DNA of 64,000 bases from DASXZH01 sp963829965 (GCA_963829965.1 CAWHLK010000044.1:124001-188000); one strand, 5' to 3'; counted from the stretch's first letter, positions 1-10,546 are shown. Numbers and translations: made by a program. The notes: generated by a model from the sequence alone, not told the origin.

Positions 1-2
1 TC

Positions 3-443
3 AGCGGGCTTTCCGCACCGAGCGAGGGCCGGATCACGCTTCCCGACGGCGACCGAAGAACCACCGTCGGGCTTTCGGCTCTAGACATGTCTGCCTACGC
101 CCACCTTACGGTAGCGGAGCATCTGAAGTTTGCGGCGACCATGCGGGGCTGCGAGCCGCGCATTGAGCCCTTACTCCAAAAGCTCGGCCTAGAAGACAGG
201 AAGGACCAGCTTGCGTTCGAGCTGTCCACCGGCATGCGGGCTCTCGTCTTAAACTGCACTGGCCATTCAAGCAGAGCCGGCGCTGCTCTTGCTGGATGAA
301 CCCGGCGCGGCAATGGACGCGGCAGGCAAGGCGGTAGTGGAGGAAACTGCGCGGAGCAAAAGAAGAGAGGAGTGTTGATCGTGGCGACGAACGATCCTAC
401 AGAGCGGAGCCTGGGGAGCTTTGAACTCGAGCTGGCAAGCTGA
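3..443 (+). CDS. ccmA: Heme exporter ATP-binding subunit CcmA, 3' part, frameshifted
   Basis: This is the C-terminal half of an ABC ATPase, the CcmA subunit of the CcmAB(CD) heme-handling complex at the cytoplasmic membrane used in c-type cytochrome maturation. The gene starts before the window, so Walker A is not visible. The signature loop (LSTGMRARL), Walker B (LLLLDEPGAAMD) and the switch region (VLIVATND) are all readable, but only by changing frame near 245, near 256 and near 372. The three shifts sum to zero, which suggests base-calling indels more than decay. The end overlaps the start of ccmB by about 23 bases. Identity rests on the ABC motifs plus the ccmB-ccmC neighbours. Confidence 0.75.
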
Positions 444-1095
444 GATCCTGGCGGTCATCGCCAAGGAGTGGCGGACGGAGATCCGCACGCGCAGCGGGCT
501 CATGGCCTCGGGGCTGTTCTCCATCGTCGCCGTTGTGGGGGTGGCATTCGCCTCCTATCAAGAAAGACTCTCACCCTCCGTGGAGTCCGGAATGCTTTGG
601 GTGATTCTGCTCTTTTCCAGCATCGTCTCCCTGTCACGGTCTTTTGTGGCTGAAGAGGAAGCCGGCACCGCGATCATTCTCCGCCTCGTTGCCCGCGCCC
701 ATGCGGTCTTTTGGGGGAAAGCCCTTTACAACCTCATCCAGATGCTGATTTCCGCGGTGGCGCTGTCTTTGCTGTTGTTTTTGCTCAGTAATCAAGAGGT
801 CCGTCATTATCCGCTCTACGCCCTGGGCCTCTTGGGCGGATGCGCTTCCTTGGCAGGTGCGGTAACCTTATGCGGTGCCTTTGCCGCCCAAGCCACGAAC
901 CGCTCTGCAATCGTGGGTGCGATTGGCATCCCCCTGCTTTTACCGCTTATCGCAATGGGAGTTGGGGCAACTCGTTACTGCCTCGGAGGCGTAGGAGCCG
1001 ATAGAGCTGTAAGTTCGGCGCTTGGTTTGGTCGTATATGTGGTCGCGATTTTTGCGGTAGGGCCCTGGTTGTTCGCCGCGGTTTGGAAAGAATGA
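421..1095 (+). CDS. ccmB: Heme exporter membrane subunit CcmB
   Basis: A 224-residue integral membrane protein with about six hydrophobic segments, the usual size of CcmB, the membrane partner of CcmA in cytochrome c maturation. The N-terminal KEWRTEIRTRSGLMASGLF stretch is typical of the family, in which a charged amphipathic segment precedes the first membrane span. The start is a TTG inside the end of ccmA. The stop overlaps the ccmC ATG in an ATGA arrangement, pointing to translational coupling. It may be lower-affinity to the classical proteobacterial protein, but the ABC ATPase upstream and the WxWDPR protein downstream make the assignment firm. Confidence 0.85.
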   Translation: MNSSWQAEILAVIAKEWRTEIRTRSGLMASGLFSIVAVVGVAFASYQERLSPSVESGMLWVILLFSSIVSLSRSFVAEEEAGTAIILRLVARAHAVFWGKALYNLIQMLISAVALSLLLFLLSNQEVRHYPLYALGLLGGCASLAGAVTLCGAFAAQATNRSAIVGAIGIPLLLPLIAMGVGATRYCLGGVGADRAVSSALGLVVYVVAIFAVGPWLFAAVWKE

Positions 1096-1865
1096 AGACG
1101 ATATTTAGGCTGGTCCTCTTCCTTGCCATCGGGAGTCTGACATGGGCTGCCTACGCCGTTCCCGATGCGCGATTGTTCATGCACCCGGATATGGCGCGCA
1201 TGATCTTCTTCCATCTCCCGTGCGCGCTGGGCTGCACCTTTTTCTTTTACTTCGGGGCATATTTGAGTGTTCGCGTTTTGATGACCCGCCGGCTTGAATG
1301 GGATGTCCGAGCCGCGGCGGCCAACGAACTGGGGATGTTCCTGGCCGTGCTCACCATGCTGACCGGCATCCTCTTCTCTCGCTATCAGTGGGGAGCTTTT
1401 TGGAGCTGGGATCCCAGGCAAACTTCGTTCCTCTTTGTGCTGCTCCTGTACAGCGCTTATTTCGTTTTACGGTCTGCCTTTGTCGATCCTGAAAAGCGCG
1501 CAGTCATTACCGCTTCCTACGCCATTTTCTGCGTGGTGCCGGCGAGCTTCTGCATTTTCGCGCTGCCCAGAATTACGGAGTTGCTCCATCCTTCCAATAC
1601 CGTCATCGACGGCGACTTGAAAGGAGCTTACGGCTGGGTGACATGGACCCTGGTGCTTTGTATTACGGTTTTTGCGTCAATGATATATCGGCTGGCAGTG
1701 CGCGCCGGCTTGCTCGAGCTTAAAATTTGGAGAACTATGGAAACTTGGAAAATCGTGTCGGCGGTCCCGCCCTTACTGGTGTGGTGCGGCCTATTCCTGT
1801 ACCTGATGAAAGTGGACCGCAGGGTCCAAAACGCTGAGAAGCGATTGAAGGATATCGAGAAATGA
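1092..1865 (+). CDS. ccmC: Cytochrome c biogenesis protein CcmC with CcmD-like C-terminal tail
   Basis: Six-span membrane protein of the CcmC/HemX heme-handling family. It has the periplasmic tryptophan-rich signature WGAFWSWDPRQ at about residues 98-108 and the expected His residues on the flanking loops. It presents heme for cytochrome c maturation together with CcmA and CcmB. The last 43 residues (from the Met at 1738) look like a separate CcmD protein: one membrane span followed by a basic helix, VDRRVQNAEKRLKDIEK. A good Shine-Dalgarno (TGGAGA) precedes that Met, and a TAA lies one frame away just upstream at 1721-1723. The fusion could therefore be real or the result of an indel. Start chosen at the ATGA overlap with ccmB. 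Confidence 0.85.
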   Translation: MKTIFRLVLFLAIGSLTWAAYAVPDARLFMHPDMARMIFFHLPCALGCTFFFYFGAYLSVRVLMTRRLEWDVRAAAANELGMFLAVLTMLTGILFSRYQWGAFWSWDPRQTSFLFVLLLYSAYFVLRSAFVDPEKRAVITASYAIFCVVPASFCIFALPRITELLHPSNTVIDGDLKGAYGWVTWTLVLCITVFASMIYRLAVRAGLLELKIWRTMETWKIVSAVPPLLVWCGLFLYLMKVDRRVQNAEKRLKDIEK

Positions 1866-1903
1866 ATTGCCTTGGCCGTCCCACGAGTGCGGGAAACTAA
1901 CCC

Positions 1904-2520
1904 ATGATTGGCAGATTGCGCGGAACGCTTCTGGAAACCGAGGGGGGCATGGTGACCGTCGAATGCGCCGGCGTGGGCTACGAGGTACTCGTGCCGGACT
2001 CGGTTCTCGTTCAGCTCCCGCCAAACGGTTCGGAAGTTGAACTGCGAATCCGCCAGATTTTTCGGGAAGACGGAGTGACTCTCTACGGTTTCCAGGAATC
2101 GTTCCAGCGCCGATTGTTTGACCAGCTGTTAAGCGTCAAAGGCTGCGGACCCAAAATCGGATTGGCCCTCATCGGCCAGTTGGGAGAGCACGGAGTAGCC
2201 GCGTCAATTTTGGCGCAGGATGCGCGGGCCTTGGCTCGCGCAAACGGAGTAGGGCCAAGGCTTGCCGAACGAATAATCTGGAGCTCAAAGACAAGATGTC
2301 CGAGGAAGTGCTTTTGCAAAAAGTTGCGGGCTCATCTTCACGGCGAATGCCGGAAGTCGCCCCGGCGGACGACCTTGTGGACGCGCTTCTGACGCTCGGC
2401 TACCGCAGGCCGGAGGCGGAAGCGGCGGCGAGGGAGGCTAGGGAAGAATCGGGAGATTTGCCGACCCAAATCAAGACCGCAGTGGCTGTTCTTAGCCCGA
2501 ACAAAGGCGGGAGAGGATGA
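1904..2520 (+). CDS. ruvA: Holliday junction branch migration protein RuvA (frameshifted near 2279)
   Basis: RuvA binds the four-way junction and loads the RuvB motor during recombinational repair. The N-terminal OB-fold (MIGRLRGTLLE), the helix-hairpin-helix (VKGCGPKIGLALI) and the C-terminal RuvB-binding domain (LVDALLTLGYRRPEAEAA) are all present. One frame carries residues to LAERII and the next continues with LELKDKMSEEV, so one base appears to be missing around 2277-2281. RuvA is near-universal and the remaining 75 codons are perfectly family-like, so an assembly error is more likely than a dead gene. The reconstructed length, about 205 residues, is normal. It overlaps the likely ruvB start. 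Confidence 0.9.
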
Positions 2521-3555
2521 GGGAAGCGGACGAAGCTGAGCCCAGAACGCCAGCCGGGCGAGCGATCCTTAGAGCTTTCCTTGAGGCCCAAGTGGCTGAA
2601 AGAGTTTATCGGCCAAGAAAAGCTGAAGCAAAACCTGGCCGTGTTCCTTAAGGCAGCCCAGCAACGCGGCGAGCCGCTGGACCATTTGCTGCTTTACGGC
2701 CCGCCCGGCTTGGGAAAAACCACTCTTGCCAACATCGTCGCAAACGAAATGGGCGCCCCGATCCACATCACGAGCGGCCCCGCCATCGAGAGGCCCGGCG
2801 ATTTGGTGGGCATCCTTACCAACCTGGATCCTGGCGCTTTGCTTTTTGTAGACGAGATCCACAGGCTGAGCCGTCCGGTGGAAGAAATCCTGTACCCCGC
2901 GATGGAAGACCAGAAGGTCGACATCTTGATCGGCAAAGGCCCGGCCGCGCGCTCAATCAGACTGGATTTGCAACCGTTCACCGTCGTGGGCGCAACCACA
3001 AGACAGGGGCTCTTAACCGGTCCGCTAAGGGACCGATTCGGCATCGTCATGCACTTCCAGTTTTACGATGCGCAGGCACTTTTTGAGATCATTGAACGCT
3101 CGGCCGGTATCCTCGGCTATGCGATAGAAAAAGACGGGGCGGAAGAAATCGCCCGAAGGGCGCGCGGCACGCCACGTATCGCCAACCGCTTGCTAAGACG
3201 AGTCAGAGATTTTGCACAAGTGGACGGGCTAAGCTCCATCACCCGCGCTATCGCCGATAAGGCCTTGGACGCCCTGGAAGTTGACTATCTCGGCCTTGAC
3301 CGCGTGGACCGAACCTTGATCAAGGTGATGATTGAGAAATACAACGGCGGGCCGGTGGGGTTGGAAACGCTCGCCGCAAGTACCGGTGAAGACGCCGGCA
3401 CGATTGAAGATGTTTACGAGCCCTATCTTCTTCAACAGGGCCTAATCCAGCGAACCCCGAGGGGCCGTTGCGCCACCGCGCAGGCATATAAACACCTTGG
3501 GTTCAGTCCACCCAAAACCCTACCGGGCTCGCCGACGTTATTTGAGAGTGGATAG
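2517..3555 (+). CDS. ruvB: Holliday junction branch migration ATPase RuvB
   Basis: AAA+ hexameric motor that drives branch migration with RuvA. Walker A (GPPGLGKTT), Walker B (FVDEIHRL), sensor 1 (VGATTR), the arginine-finger region (GPLRDRFG) and the C-terminal winged helix (RTPRGRCATAQAYKHLG) are intact. Continuous reading begins at a TTG at 2581. An ATG at 2517, overlapping the ruvA stop as ATGA, gives the usual acidic leader (MREADEAEPRTP) and then joins the frame ERSLELSLRPKW if one extra base near 2548-2555 is removed. I therefore place the start at 2517 with a probable sequencing indel. Without it the protein would be 324 residues and lack its normal N-terminus. Confidence 0.93.
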
Positions 3556-3559
3556 AGCG

Positions 3560-4510
3560 ATGAACGTTTTTCGGCCTGCCGGTAAGCCGCTGCCGACCTT
3601 CACGGAGTACCTGCGCTTCCTCACCAAGCGTGGAGCGGGAGACTTTGGCCTGCGGGTCCATACAATCGCCACGGTAGTTTCACTCTCCACCGCATTTCCC
3701 CTGATTATGACGGCTTTGCTCCCTGAGCATTCCGTCCTCACGGGCACCCATTCCCTTAGCGTCGGGGGTTTAGTCTCGCTCGTCGAAGGCGTTTGCTTAC
3801 TTGGAGCCATCTGGGGGGTGACCCGGGCTGTGATGAAGCAGCATCGAATCAAGATCTCGCGCGATCCAAGAGCCCAAATGCATGAGGAAGCCGTGGCGCT
3901 CGCCCGGCAAATGATGGTTTCCAAGCGCCTCCACAAAGATTTGGACGGATCCTCCGCACAACTGCTCGAGGAAAGCGCCCGCTTCTGGCGAGAGATCAAG
4001 GCCGAATTGGACACCCCGTTTTGGCGTAACCCGGAACTTCCTGCCCACTGGAAAAACGTTCGCCTCCAGACCTCAAGCGCCGCCGACGCGGCGATGGAGG
4101 AAATGCTCGTTCTCTTGCGCAGCAGCTTCCACCCGGCCGACCATCATGGTTGGGAAGTGGTGGTCGAGGACGCGATTGAAACCTTCGTGACCGGGCCGAA
4201 ATTGCGAAAAGGCGACCGCATCCCGCCGGGCTTCGCGGAAGCTCGACAGATCGCGGACAAACTCAAAACGGCTGCCTTTCAAGTTCGTACGGCTGCAACG
4301 GAAATAGCCGCCGAAACCGGGACCACGCCGTTACTCAGCTCCGGCGCGGCGCTCGATCTGGCGATCGGAGATATGCGAAGCCTTCAAGAAGCGGAGCAGG
4401 AGCTCCGCAGGAATTTAACGCTTAACCCGCTGCCTCTGACACGTAAGACCAATCCAACTCAACACCAACCACCCAAGTCCTACCTCAATCACCAGCCGGG
4501 TAAACGGTGA
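3560..4510 (+). CDS. Unrecognised two-span membrane protein
   Basis: About 316 residues from the ATG at 3560, five bases after the ruvB stop. An upstream in-frame extension inside ruvB is possible but unlikely. Two hydrophobic segments lie at about residues 40-60 and 70-95, and the N-terminus and the long C-terminal part appear soluble. The soluble part is rich in Ala, Glu and Arg with helix-forming repeats such as AADAAMEEMLVLLRSS. I recognise no family motif. Position suggests cotranscription with ruvAB, which does not reveal a role. Its 3' end overlaps by 26 bases the 3' end of the large convergent minus-strand gene. Confidence 0.7.
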   Translation: MNVFRPAGKPLPTFTEYLRFLTKRGAGDFGLRVHTIATVVSLSTAFPLIMTALLPEHSVLTGTHSLSVGGLVSLVEGVCLLGAIWGVTRAVMKQHRIKISRDPRAQMHEEAVALARQMMVSKRLHKDLDGSSAQLLEESARFWREIKAELDTPFWRNPELPAHWKNVRLQTSSAADAAMEEMLVLLRSSFHPADHHGWEVVVEDAIETFVTGPKLRKGDRIPPGFAEARQIADKLKTAAFQVRTAATEIAAETGTTPLLSSGAALDLAIGDMRSLQEAEQELRRNLTLNPLPLTRKTNPTQHQPPKSYLNHQPGKR

Positions 4511-7500
4511 ATGTTGCGGTCAGCGTCACCGTTCCCGCCGAAGCGGTGACAGTCACCGGCGTTGCCTTTGTGACGTTGCCGACCGGAACCACAAGGTAGG
4601 TATCCGTTGCCGTTTTTCCGATAGTGACGGTCGCCGGCAGGGGCAAAACCGCAGGGTCGCTACTCTTGAGCGTCACCACAAAACCATTGGGGGTGGCGCC
4701 ATAGGGGTAAAGCTCCACATATTGGTTGTAACCAACGGTCAAGGTGGGTTCAAGGTAAAGGCCCTCGAGCGTGGCCGGATTTATGGCGCTAACGGTCAGA
4801 GTGAGGGTCGCCAGAACCGTAACCGTTCCCGAGATCGCCGTAATGGTCACGTTCTTGCTTGCTAGTACCGACTTGGTCGTGATCGGGAATTGACTGGGAC
4901 CTGTCGCGACAATCTTTTCAACTGTCGGCACGGTTACAAGTTCAGGATCTCCGCTCGATAGGCTCACCGTAATGCCATTCGGCCCCGGCTCGGCGGTTGG
5001 GTTAAGCGTGGCGTTCACGGTCAGGCCACCTTGCATTGTGTAGTTCGGCGTGTAAAACCCGGTCGGCGTCACGAAGTCGAGAGAGGAGAGTTGTGCGGCT
5101 ATCACGCTGTATTTGGCGGTGAAGGTGTTTGCTCCCTCGGTGGCAGTGATAGTTACGGTTGCATTGACAGACGAGTCTGAACTGAAGGTTGTGGTAACCG
5201 TAGTCGCCTTCGCGGCGGCCGTCATGCTCGCGGGGAGATTGATGATTCCGGCCGGCTCTGCCTTGAGGAGAACGGTCAGACCGGACGGTCCCGAAGGGCC
5301 GCTCAATGTGCCGGTAAGTGTGACGGGCACTCCTGCGGGAGTGCTCGGAAAGTCAAGACTGATCCCGGTTAGTTTGTTTGGCGCGGCCTCAAGGGTAAAG
5401 GTGCTTTCCTCAGAGACCGTGCCGGTCGTAGCGTGGACCGTGACTGCGGTTGTTTTGGTAACCGTGCCGGTAACAAAGCTCACGGTCTCTGTGTTCTTTC
5501 CCGCGGGCACGGTGACCGCGGTGGGAAGGCCAGCGAGAGTTGTGCTCTCGGCGATGGTCACCGGCAAGCCGGCCGGACCCGCAAGGCCAAGCGTGTTGAC
5601 AGTGAGTTTAGGCAGACCGTTCCCGTTCGCCACGTCTGGGGTCACCGCCACCGAGGCAATGATGGCCGGCGTTAACGTGATGGTCACTCCGGGGTTTTTG
5701 CCGGAGGGAGTCACCATCGAGATAACCACGTTTGTATCGGCGTTTACGCCCTTCGTTGTTACCGGCACCGTTAACGTCGAAGCGTCATAAACAATGGTGC
5801 TTGCCGGCACGGAAACCAAAGGGGAGTTCGAAAGAAGGCCGATGTTGACTCCCGTCGGAATGAGGATTGGGGTTGCGAAGTGCACCGTGACGGTTGTCGA
5901 CTGCCCGCCATGGACGGCTGTCGCGCCTAGCGTGAGGGTGGCAGGCGGGTACAGCTCAATTGGAGCCGAAGCCACCAACGTCGTCCCCTGGTAGACCGAG
6001 ATAGTAACGTCCAGGTTGCTTGCTACCGGTTGGGTAACAACCGGAACGAGCAGTGAGTTGGCGCCTGCAGGCACTTCGATCGTCGCGAGGCCCGGCGCGG
6101 CGACCGTTGAACTCGATTTGATTGTAAAGCTCTCCCCGGCGGCTCCCGCAGGCGCGCCAAGTTTCACGATTCCCACGGCGGTCGCTCCTCCCTCTACCGC
6201 CGGCAGCATAAACGACATGGAAGCTTTGGGTGGCGTCTTTGGAAGCACGCGCAGGGTTGCCACAAACGTTCCGCCCAGATACCGCGCCGTAACCGTAAAC
6301 ACTCCGCCGGCTGAAGCTGCCGCCGTGGTTGCGACTTCGGACGTGCTCTGGATCCCTTCGCCAAGATGGAGAGAGGCGGGCACCGAAACGCTTGAACTGC
6401 TCGAAGTCAAGGTAATTTCGGCTCCGGCGGCGCCGGGAGCTTTTGGCAAGAAGAAGTCGAGATCTACGCTGGAGCCTGCCTCCACGGTCGGCGTCGCGAA
6501 GTACATGTCCAAGCCGCCCAACGCCGCCATTTGTTGGTATCCGCCAGACAGGTCTATAGCGCCAGTGACGTAATTAGGCACGCCGAGTCCCAGTTGCCCC
6601 CAATCCACGACCGGGCCCGCGTACGTCGACGCAACCATTTCCTCATTGCCGATGGCAACCTGCAGAGCGCCGGTAAGGGTCGTCGGCACGACCGTGTCGC
6701 CACTATAGCCCCAGCAAACGACGGTGCCGTTCGATTCCACCGCCGCCGAACTGTTCACTCCCGCAGCCACATGGACCACATTTTTGAGAGTGCTCGGCAC
6801 GGTGCTTTCCCCGTAATAGTTATCCCCCCAGCAGATGACTTTGCCTGCCGTAGTCAACGCAATGGTATGAAATCCACCGGCGGCAACTCCTGCACGGCCG
6901 GCAGATTGGCGGGCACCGTGCATTGGCCCGCGTCGTTGTAGCCCCAACAGACCACCTTTCCATCTGCCAACCTCGCCGCAGTGTGGCCGAAACCCACGGA
7001 GATTTGAACGACGTTCGCTAATCCGGCGGGGATATCGTTCTGGCCGAAACGGTTGTCCCCCCAGCATGCAACCGTGCCGGTCGACTTAAGAGCGGCCGAA
7101 TGAGCGGTAAGAGTAAAACTCTGCCCGTCTGGAGCAAGGACGAGGGCGCCGTTTGTTTGGATGTCCGCGATACCCGTCAGACCCGTGGGCATGATGGACT
7201 CACCAAACTTATTGGCGCTGCCAAAAAAGAAAGCAGTTCCGTTTGATTTACGAACGGCCATGCTGTCATAGCCGATGGAGACCCCGGTCGTATCCTCTAG
7301 GTCGACCGGCGGCTGGTTTTCGCCGTACGTATTGAAGCCCGTCGCGTCGTCGCCGTAACAAACCACGCTGCCGTTCGCTTTCAATGCAATGAGCGGCCCA
7401 CCTTCTGAGCTGTCTATTTGAACAACGCCGGAGATCCCGGGAACGATGGTGGAAGTGCTCCAATCCTCAACCGTTCCGTTCGATTTTAAGACGTACGTTC

Positions 7501-8246
7501 CCGAGACTTGAACGATGTCCGTGAGGGTGGGATAAACGGGAAAGTCGTCATTCCCCCACTTCACCATGGTTCCATTTGAAAGCAGGGCAAAGCTGGCGTC
7601 GGTGCTTGCGTAGATCTGGATGACGTCGGTGAGTCCGGTCGGAATCGAGGTTGCGCCCGTTTCCCAGTCGTAACCCCACCCATAAACCCCTCCATTCGCC
7701 TTCATCGCCAGTGTATGGTTTGTCCCGGCCACTATTTGGACCACGCCACCGGTTGGCGCGCCGGCGAGTTGCCCATAACTGTTATCTCCCCAGCACACCA
7801 CGGTTCCATTGGATTTCAGCGCAACGGTATGGGTCTGCCCTGCGGTGACTTGGACGACTTCGCTGAGTCCGGCAGGAACCGTGCTCTCGCCGCTGCCGTT
7901 AGAGCCCCAACACACAACGGTTCCATCAGACTTGAGGGCAACCATATGGTCACCGCCAATGGCGATCTGGGTAACCCCGGTTAGACCGGCAGGCACGGCG
8001 CATTCGCCTCCCCCGTCATAGCCCCAGACGACCACCGTCCCGTCTGCTCGAAGCGCCGCCGAAGTTTGCCCCGACGAGACAACCTGGATAACAGGCGCCT
8101 GGGAACTTGCCGATTGGCCGATGCCAAATCGTTCCCCAAGCGGAAACCCCGTGAGTGTTCACTTGGGATGTTGCGACACAAGCGGCAAGGGTAAGGGTTC
8201 CTACGGCCAAGGATCGGAAGGCGTTTAAGAAGTTGCTTTTGTTCAT
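4485..8246 (-). CDS. Large secreted protein: RCC1-like repeats then Ig-like repeats (frameshifted)
   Basis: About 1250 residues reconstructed. The N-terminus at 8246 (MNKSNFLNAFRSLAVGTLTL) is a signal peptide. It is followed by roughly ten RCC1-type repeats of about 45 residues, each with the pattern VVQIAAGxxHTVALKxNGTVVCWGxN, which should fold as beta-propeller blades. From about 6500 downward the protein turns into six or more Ig-like domains of about 90 residues, with repeated (V/T)LSSS-x-P-x(L/V)VTVP and VTITA strands. Two frame changes are needed, near 8137 (SAWG to ERFGIG) and near 6890 (LPAVQ to VAAGGFHT). Likely cell-surface or extracellular and binding a protein or polymer partner; no enzyme motif is visible. 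Confidence 0.8.
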
Positions 8247-8571
8247 GAGCAGTTTGAACGGCCGGCCGGACGCGCCCAGAGATGGGAATGGACGCATTCG
8301 CCACGGCTGACCATTGGCATTGTAAGCGACGATGTTGCGCCAAGCAGCCAATTTCACGTTTTTTCACGCTAGAACCGAATCAGTGGCAGAAGGGCCCGTC
8401 TACCCCTGAGATGGGGCAGATGACCTGCCTGCACCGGTTTGAAAATTACCGGCTCGTATTTCGCTCGGCTTTGGCCGATTTCCCTAGGGAAAAACGGGCC
8501 CCCTGCCAATGTTGAAGAGTGGAATCGCGGAGTATCGTCGTCGCGAAACCGATCAAGAAACAAGAACCTCG
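8247..8571. promoter_or_regulatory. Divergent intergenic region
   Basis: This 325-base gap separates the minus-strand RCC1/Ig gene from the plus-strand protease transcript and must hold both promoters. Several short inverted repeats are visible (CCGGTTTGAAAATTACCGG around 8431-8450, TACCCCTGAGATGGGG around 8400-8415). I see no coding sequence that I believe and no clear -35/-10 pair on either strand. Confidence 0.4.
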
Positions 8572-8656
8572 CGATCGAAACGGCAAACTGCGCGAAAGCG
8601 CAGGACGCAAAGCTACGGGCCTAAACGCAATCAGCGCGAATGGCAGCCGGGTTGCC
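8572..8656 (+). ncRNA. Cyclic-di-GMP-I (GEMM-I) riboswitch
   Basis: The stretch matches the GEMM-I consensus in order. ACGGCAAAC is followed by a hairpin closed by a GAAA tetraloop (TGCGC-GAAA-GCGCA). Then comes the invariant GGACGCAAAGC, the GGGCCTAAAC strand, and the second stem ending GGCAGCCGGGTTGCC. These elements form the two parallel stems and the tetraloop-receptor that bind c-di-GMP in the Vibrio cholerae Vc2 RNA. It lies 25 bases before the TTG start of a secreted subtilase, with a strong GGGAGG ribosome-binding site in between. No obvious intrinsic terminator stem is seen between the aptamer and the gene, so translational control is plausible. Confidence 0.93.
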
Positions 8657-8680
8657 AAGTTGCGATAGGGAGGGCATTGT

Positions 8681-10446
8681 TTGAGAAACAAGAAGAACCT
8701 GCCACGTGTCGCGCGCTTATTTCGCGGCACGCGGCCATTTAGCACAGCTTTGGCCCTCGGCCTGGCGCTCGTGTGCGGAAGCGCATTTGCGAGCAACGGG
8801 ACCGAGAAGTGCGACCGATTGGTCGCCTGCCAACTGGCGAGCAAGGGAGCCAACAGGCTTAACGTGCTCATTCACTTCGGACGCAAGCCCAACGCCAGTG
8901 AACTTGATACCCTCAAGGCTCACGGCGCGGACGTGTACCGAAATCTCTCGATCATCAACTCGGTAGCCGTATCGGTTCGCAAAGATAAGCTCCGCGAACT
9001 GCTGCAGCTCCCCTTCATCAATCACGTGTCTTTAGACGCTCACGTTCAAAAGACGGACGCATTCACAGTCGGGTCCAGCGAAGCGAACACCGCTTGGCAG
9101 GAGTTTGGCGTTTCCGGAAACGGAGTCGCCATTGCTGTCATCGATAGCGGCGTGGGCCAGCAATTGGACTTCGACGGTTATAGCAGCGGCCTTCTAAGCG
9201 GGGTCCTCGGGCTGCTTTCCAGCCGCGTTCTCACGCAGGTAGGGTTTGTTCCTGGAGACGGAGTCAATGACGACTGCGGCCACGGAACTCACGTTGCGGG
9301 AATCATCGCCGGAAACGCGGCTTCCTCCACCGGACTCACCTGCTTCAACTCCTATTCTGGCGTTGCCCCTCAGGCCAACATCGTAAGTGTTAAGGTGCTG
9401 AACGCCACCGGCGGCGGCACCGTTAGCCAAGTCATCTCGGGCATCCAATGGGTCGTCGCCAACAAGGCGAAGTACAACATTGGAGTCATCAACCTGTCGC
9501 TCGGCCATCCGGTCGGCGAGTCCTACACTCAGGACCCGCTGTGCCAGGCGGTGGAATCGGCATGGAAGAGCGGAATCGTCGTAGTCTGCGCTGCAGGCAA
9601 TGACGGGCGTCTCAACGCAAACGCCACGTCAGGCGCCGACAATGAGGGCTACGGAACCAACTACGGTTCCATCGAAGCCCCGGGCAACGACCCCTACGTC
9701 ATTACCGTAGGCGCGATGAAATCGATCGACGGCCAGCGTTCGAGCGATGAGATCGCCACCTATTCGAGCCGCGGCCCGGCCGTGTTTGACTGGACTTTGA
9801 AGCCAGACATCGTCGCCCCCGGCAACCAGGTCATTTCGGTTGAACAACCGAACGCTTACCTGGAGAAGACTTATCAGGCCACCAACCAGGTGCCCTATGA
9901 CAACTACACTCTGAGTCTCGCTCCCAAGCAGGGCTCCAACAACTATTTCATGCTCTCGGGCACCTCAATGTCAACTCCCGTGGTTTCGGCCGCAGCGGCA
10001 ATGCTGCTTCAGCTGCATCCGAACATCTCGCCGGATACGATCAAGCTGCGCCTTATGTCCTCGGCCGATAAGTGGACCGATACATCGGGCAACCCCGACG
10101 CCTGACCTACGGCGCCGGCTACCTGAATATCCCCGCTGCTTGCGCAAGCAATCTCGTGGCTACTCAGTACGCCATGAGCCCATTCCTTTCGGTGGACGCC
10201 TCCGGCGACGTTTTTGTGAACTATTACGGAAACGTGGAATGGAACCAAGCCATCTGGGGCAAGGACAGCGTTGAGAGCATGCAAGCGATTTGGGGGAAAT
10301 GGGCGATCTCGGGCTCCTCTTGCGAGCTGTCCGCTCAACACGCCATCTGGGGCAAATGCACCCAGGTCTATGAACCCAACGCCGCCATCTCTTCGGCAGG
10401 AGTCGACCTCAGTGCCGGCGGAATCTGGATCCAAGGAGAACATTAA
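8681..10446 (+). CDS. Secreted S8 subtilisin-like serine protease (frameshifted near 10100)
   Basis: A signal peptide (residues about 18-38) precedes an inhibitor-I9-type propeptide (about 58-122) and a peptidase S8 domain. The catalytic triad is Asp155 (AVIDSGV), His201 (CGHGTHVAG) and Ser429 (SGTSMSTP), with the oxyanion Asn in AAGND. The frame closes at 10105 after SGNPDA. Adding one base restores LTYGAGYLNIPAA, the normal end of this family, and the frame then runs to 10446. The restored tail carries three IWGK motifs, as in S8 proteases with WG-rich C-termini. The start is TTG with GGGAGG seven bases upstream. The c-di-GMP riboswitch just upstream predicts control by the motile/sessile switch. 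Confidence 0.88.
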
Positions 10447-10447
10447 G

Positions 10448-10519
10448 ATGACGAAGACGTTTCTACGGTCCTTGGCCAGGCGCCTTGGACGAATCCTCTG
10501 GATCGGAGATTCCGACTAG
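10448..10519 (+). CDS. Possible 23-residue peptide after the protease
   Basis: An ATG directly after the protease stop, with GGAG nine bases upstream, opens a 23-codon frame giving a basic, amphipathic N-terminal part (KTFLRSLARRLGRILW) and ending GDSD. It lies before the terminator and so would be in the protease transcript. Nothing else supports translation, and the length makes chance likely. Confidence 0.25.
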   Translation: MTKTFLRSLARRLGRILWIGDSD

Positions 10520-10546
10520 CAAAGACAAACCGATTCGTGCCCTTCC

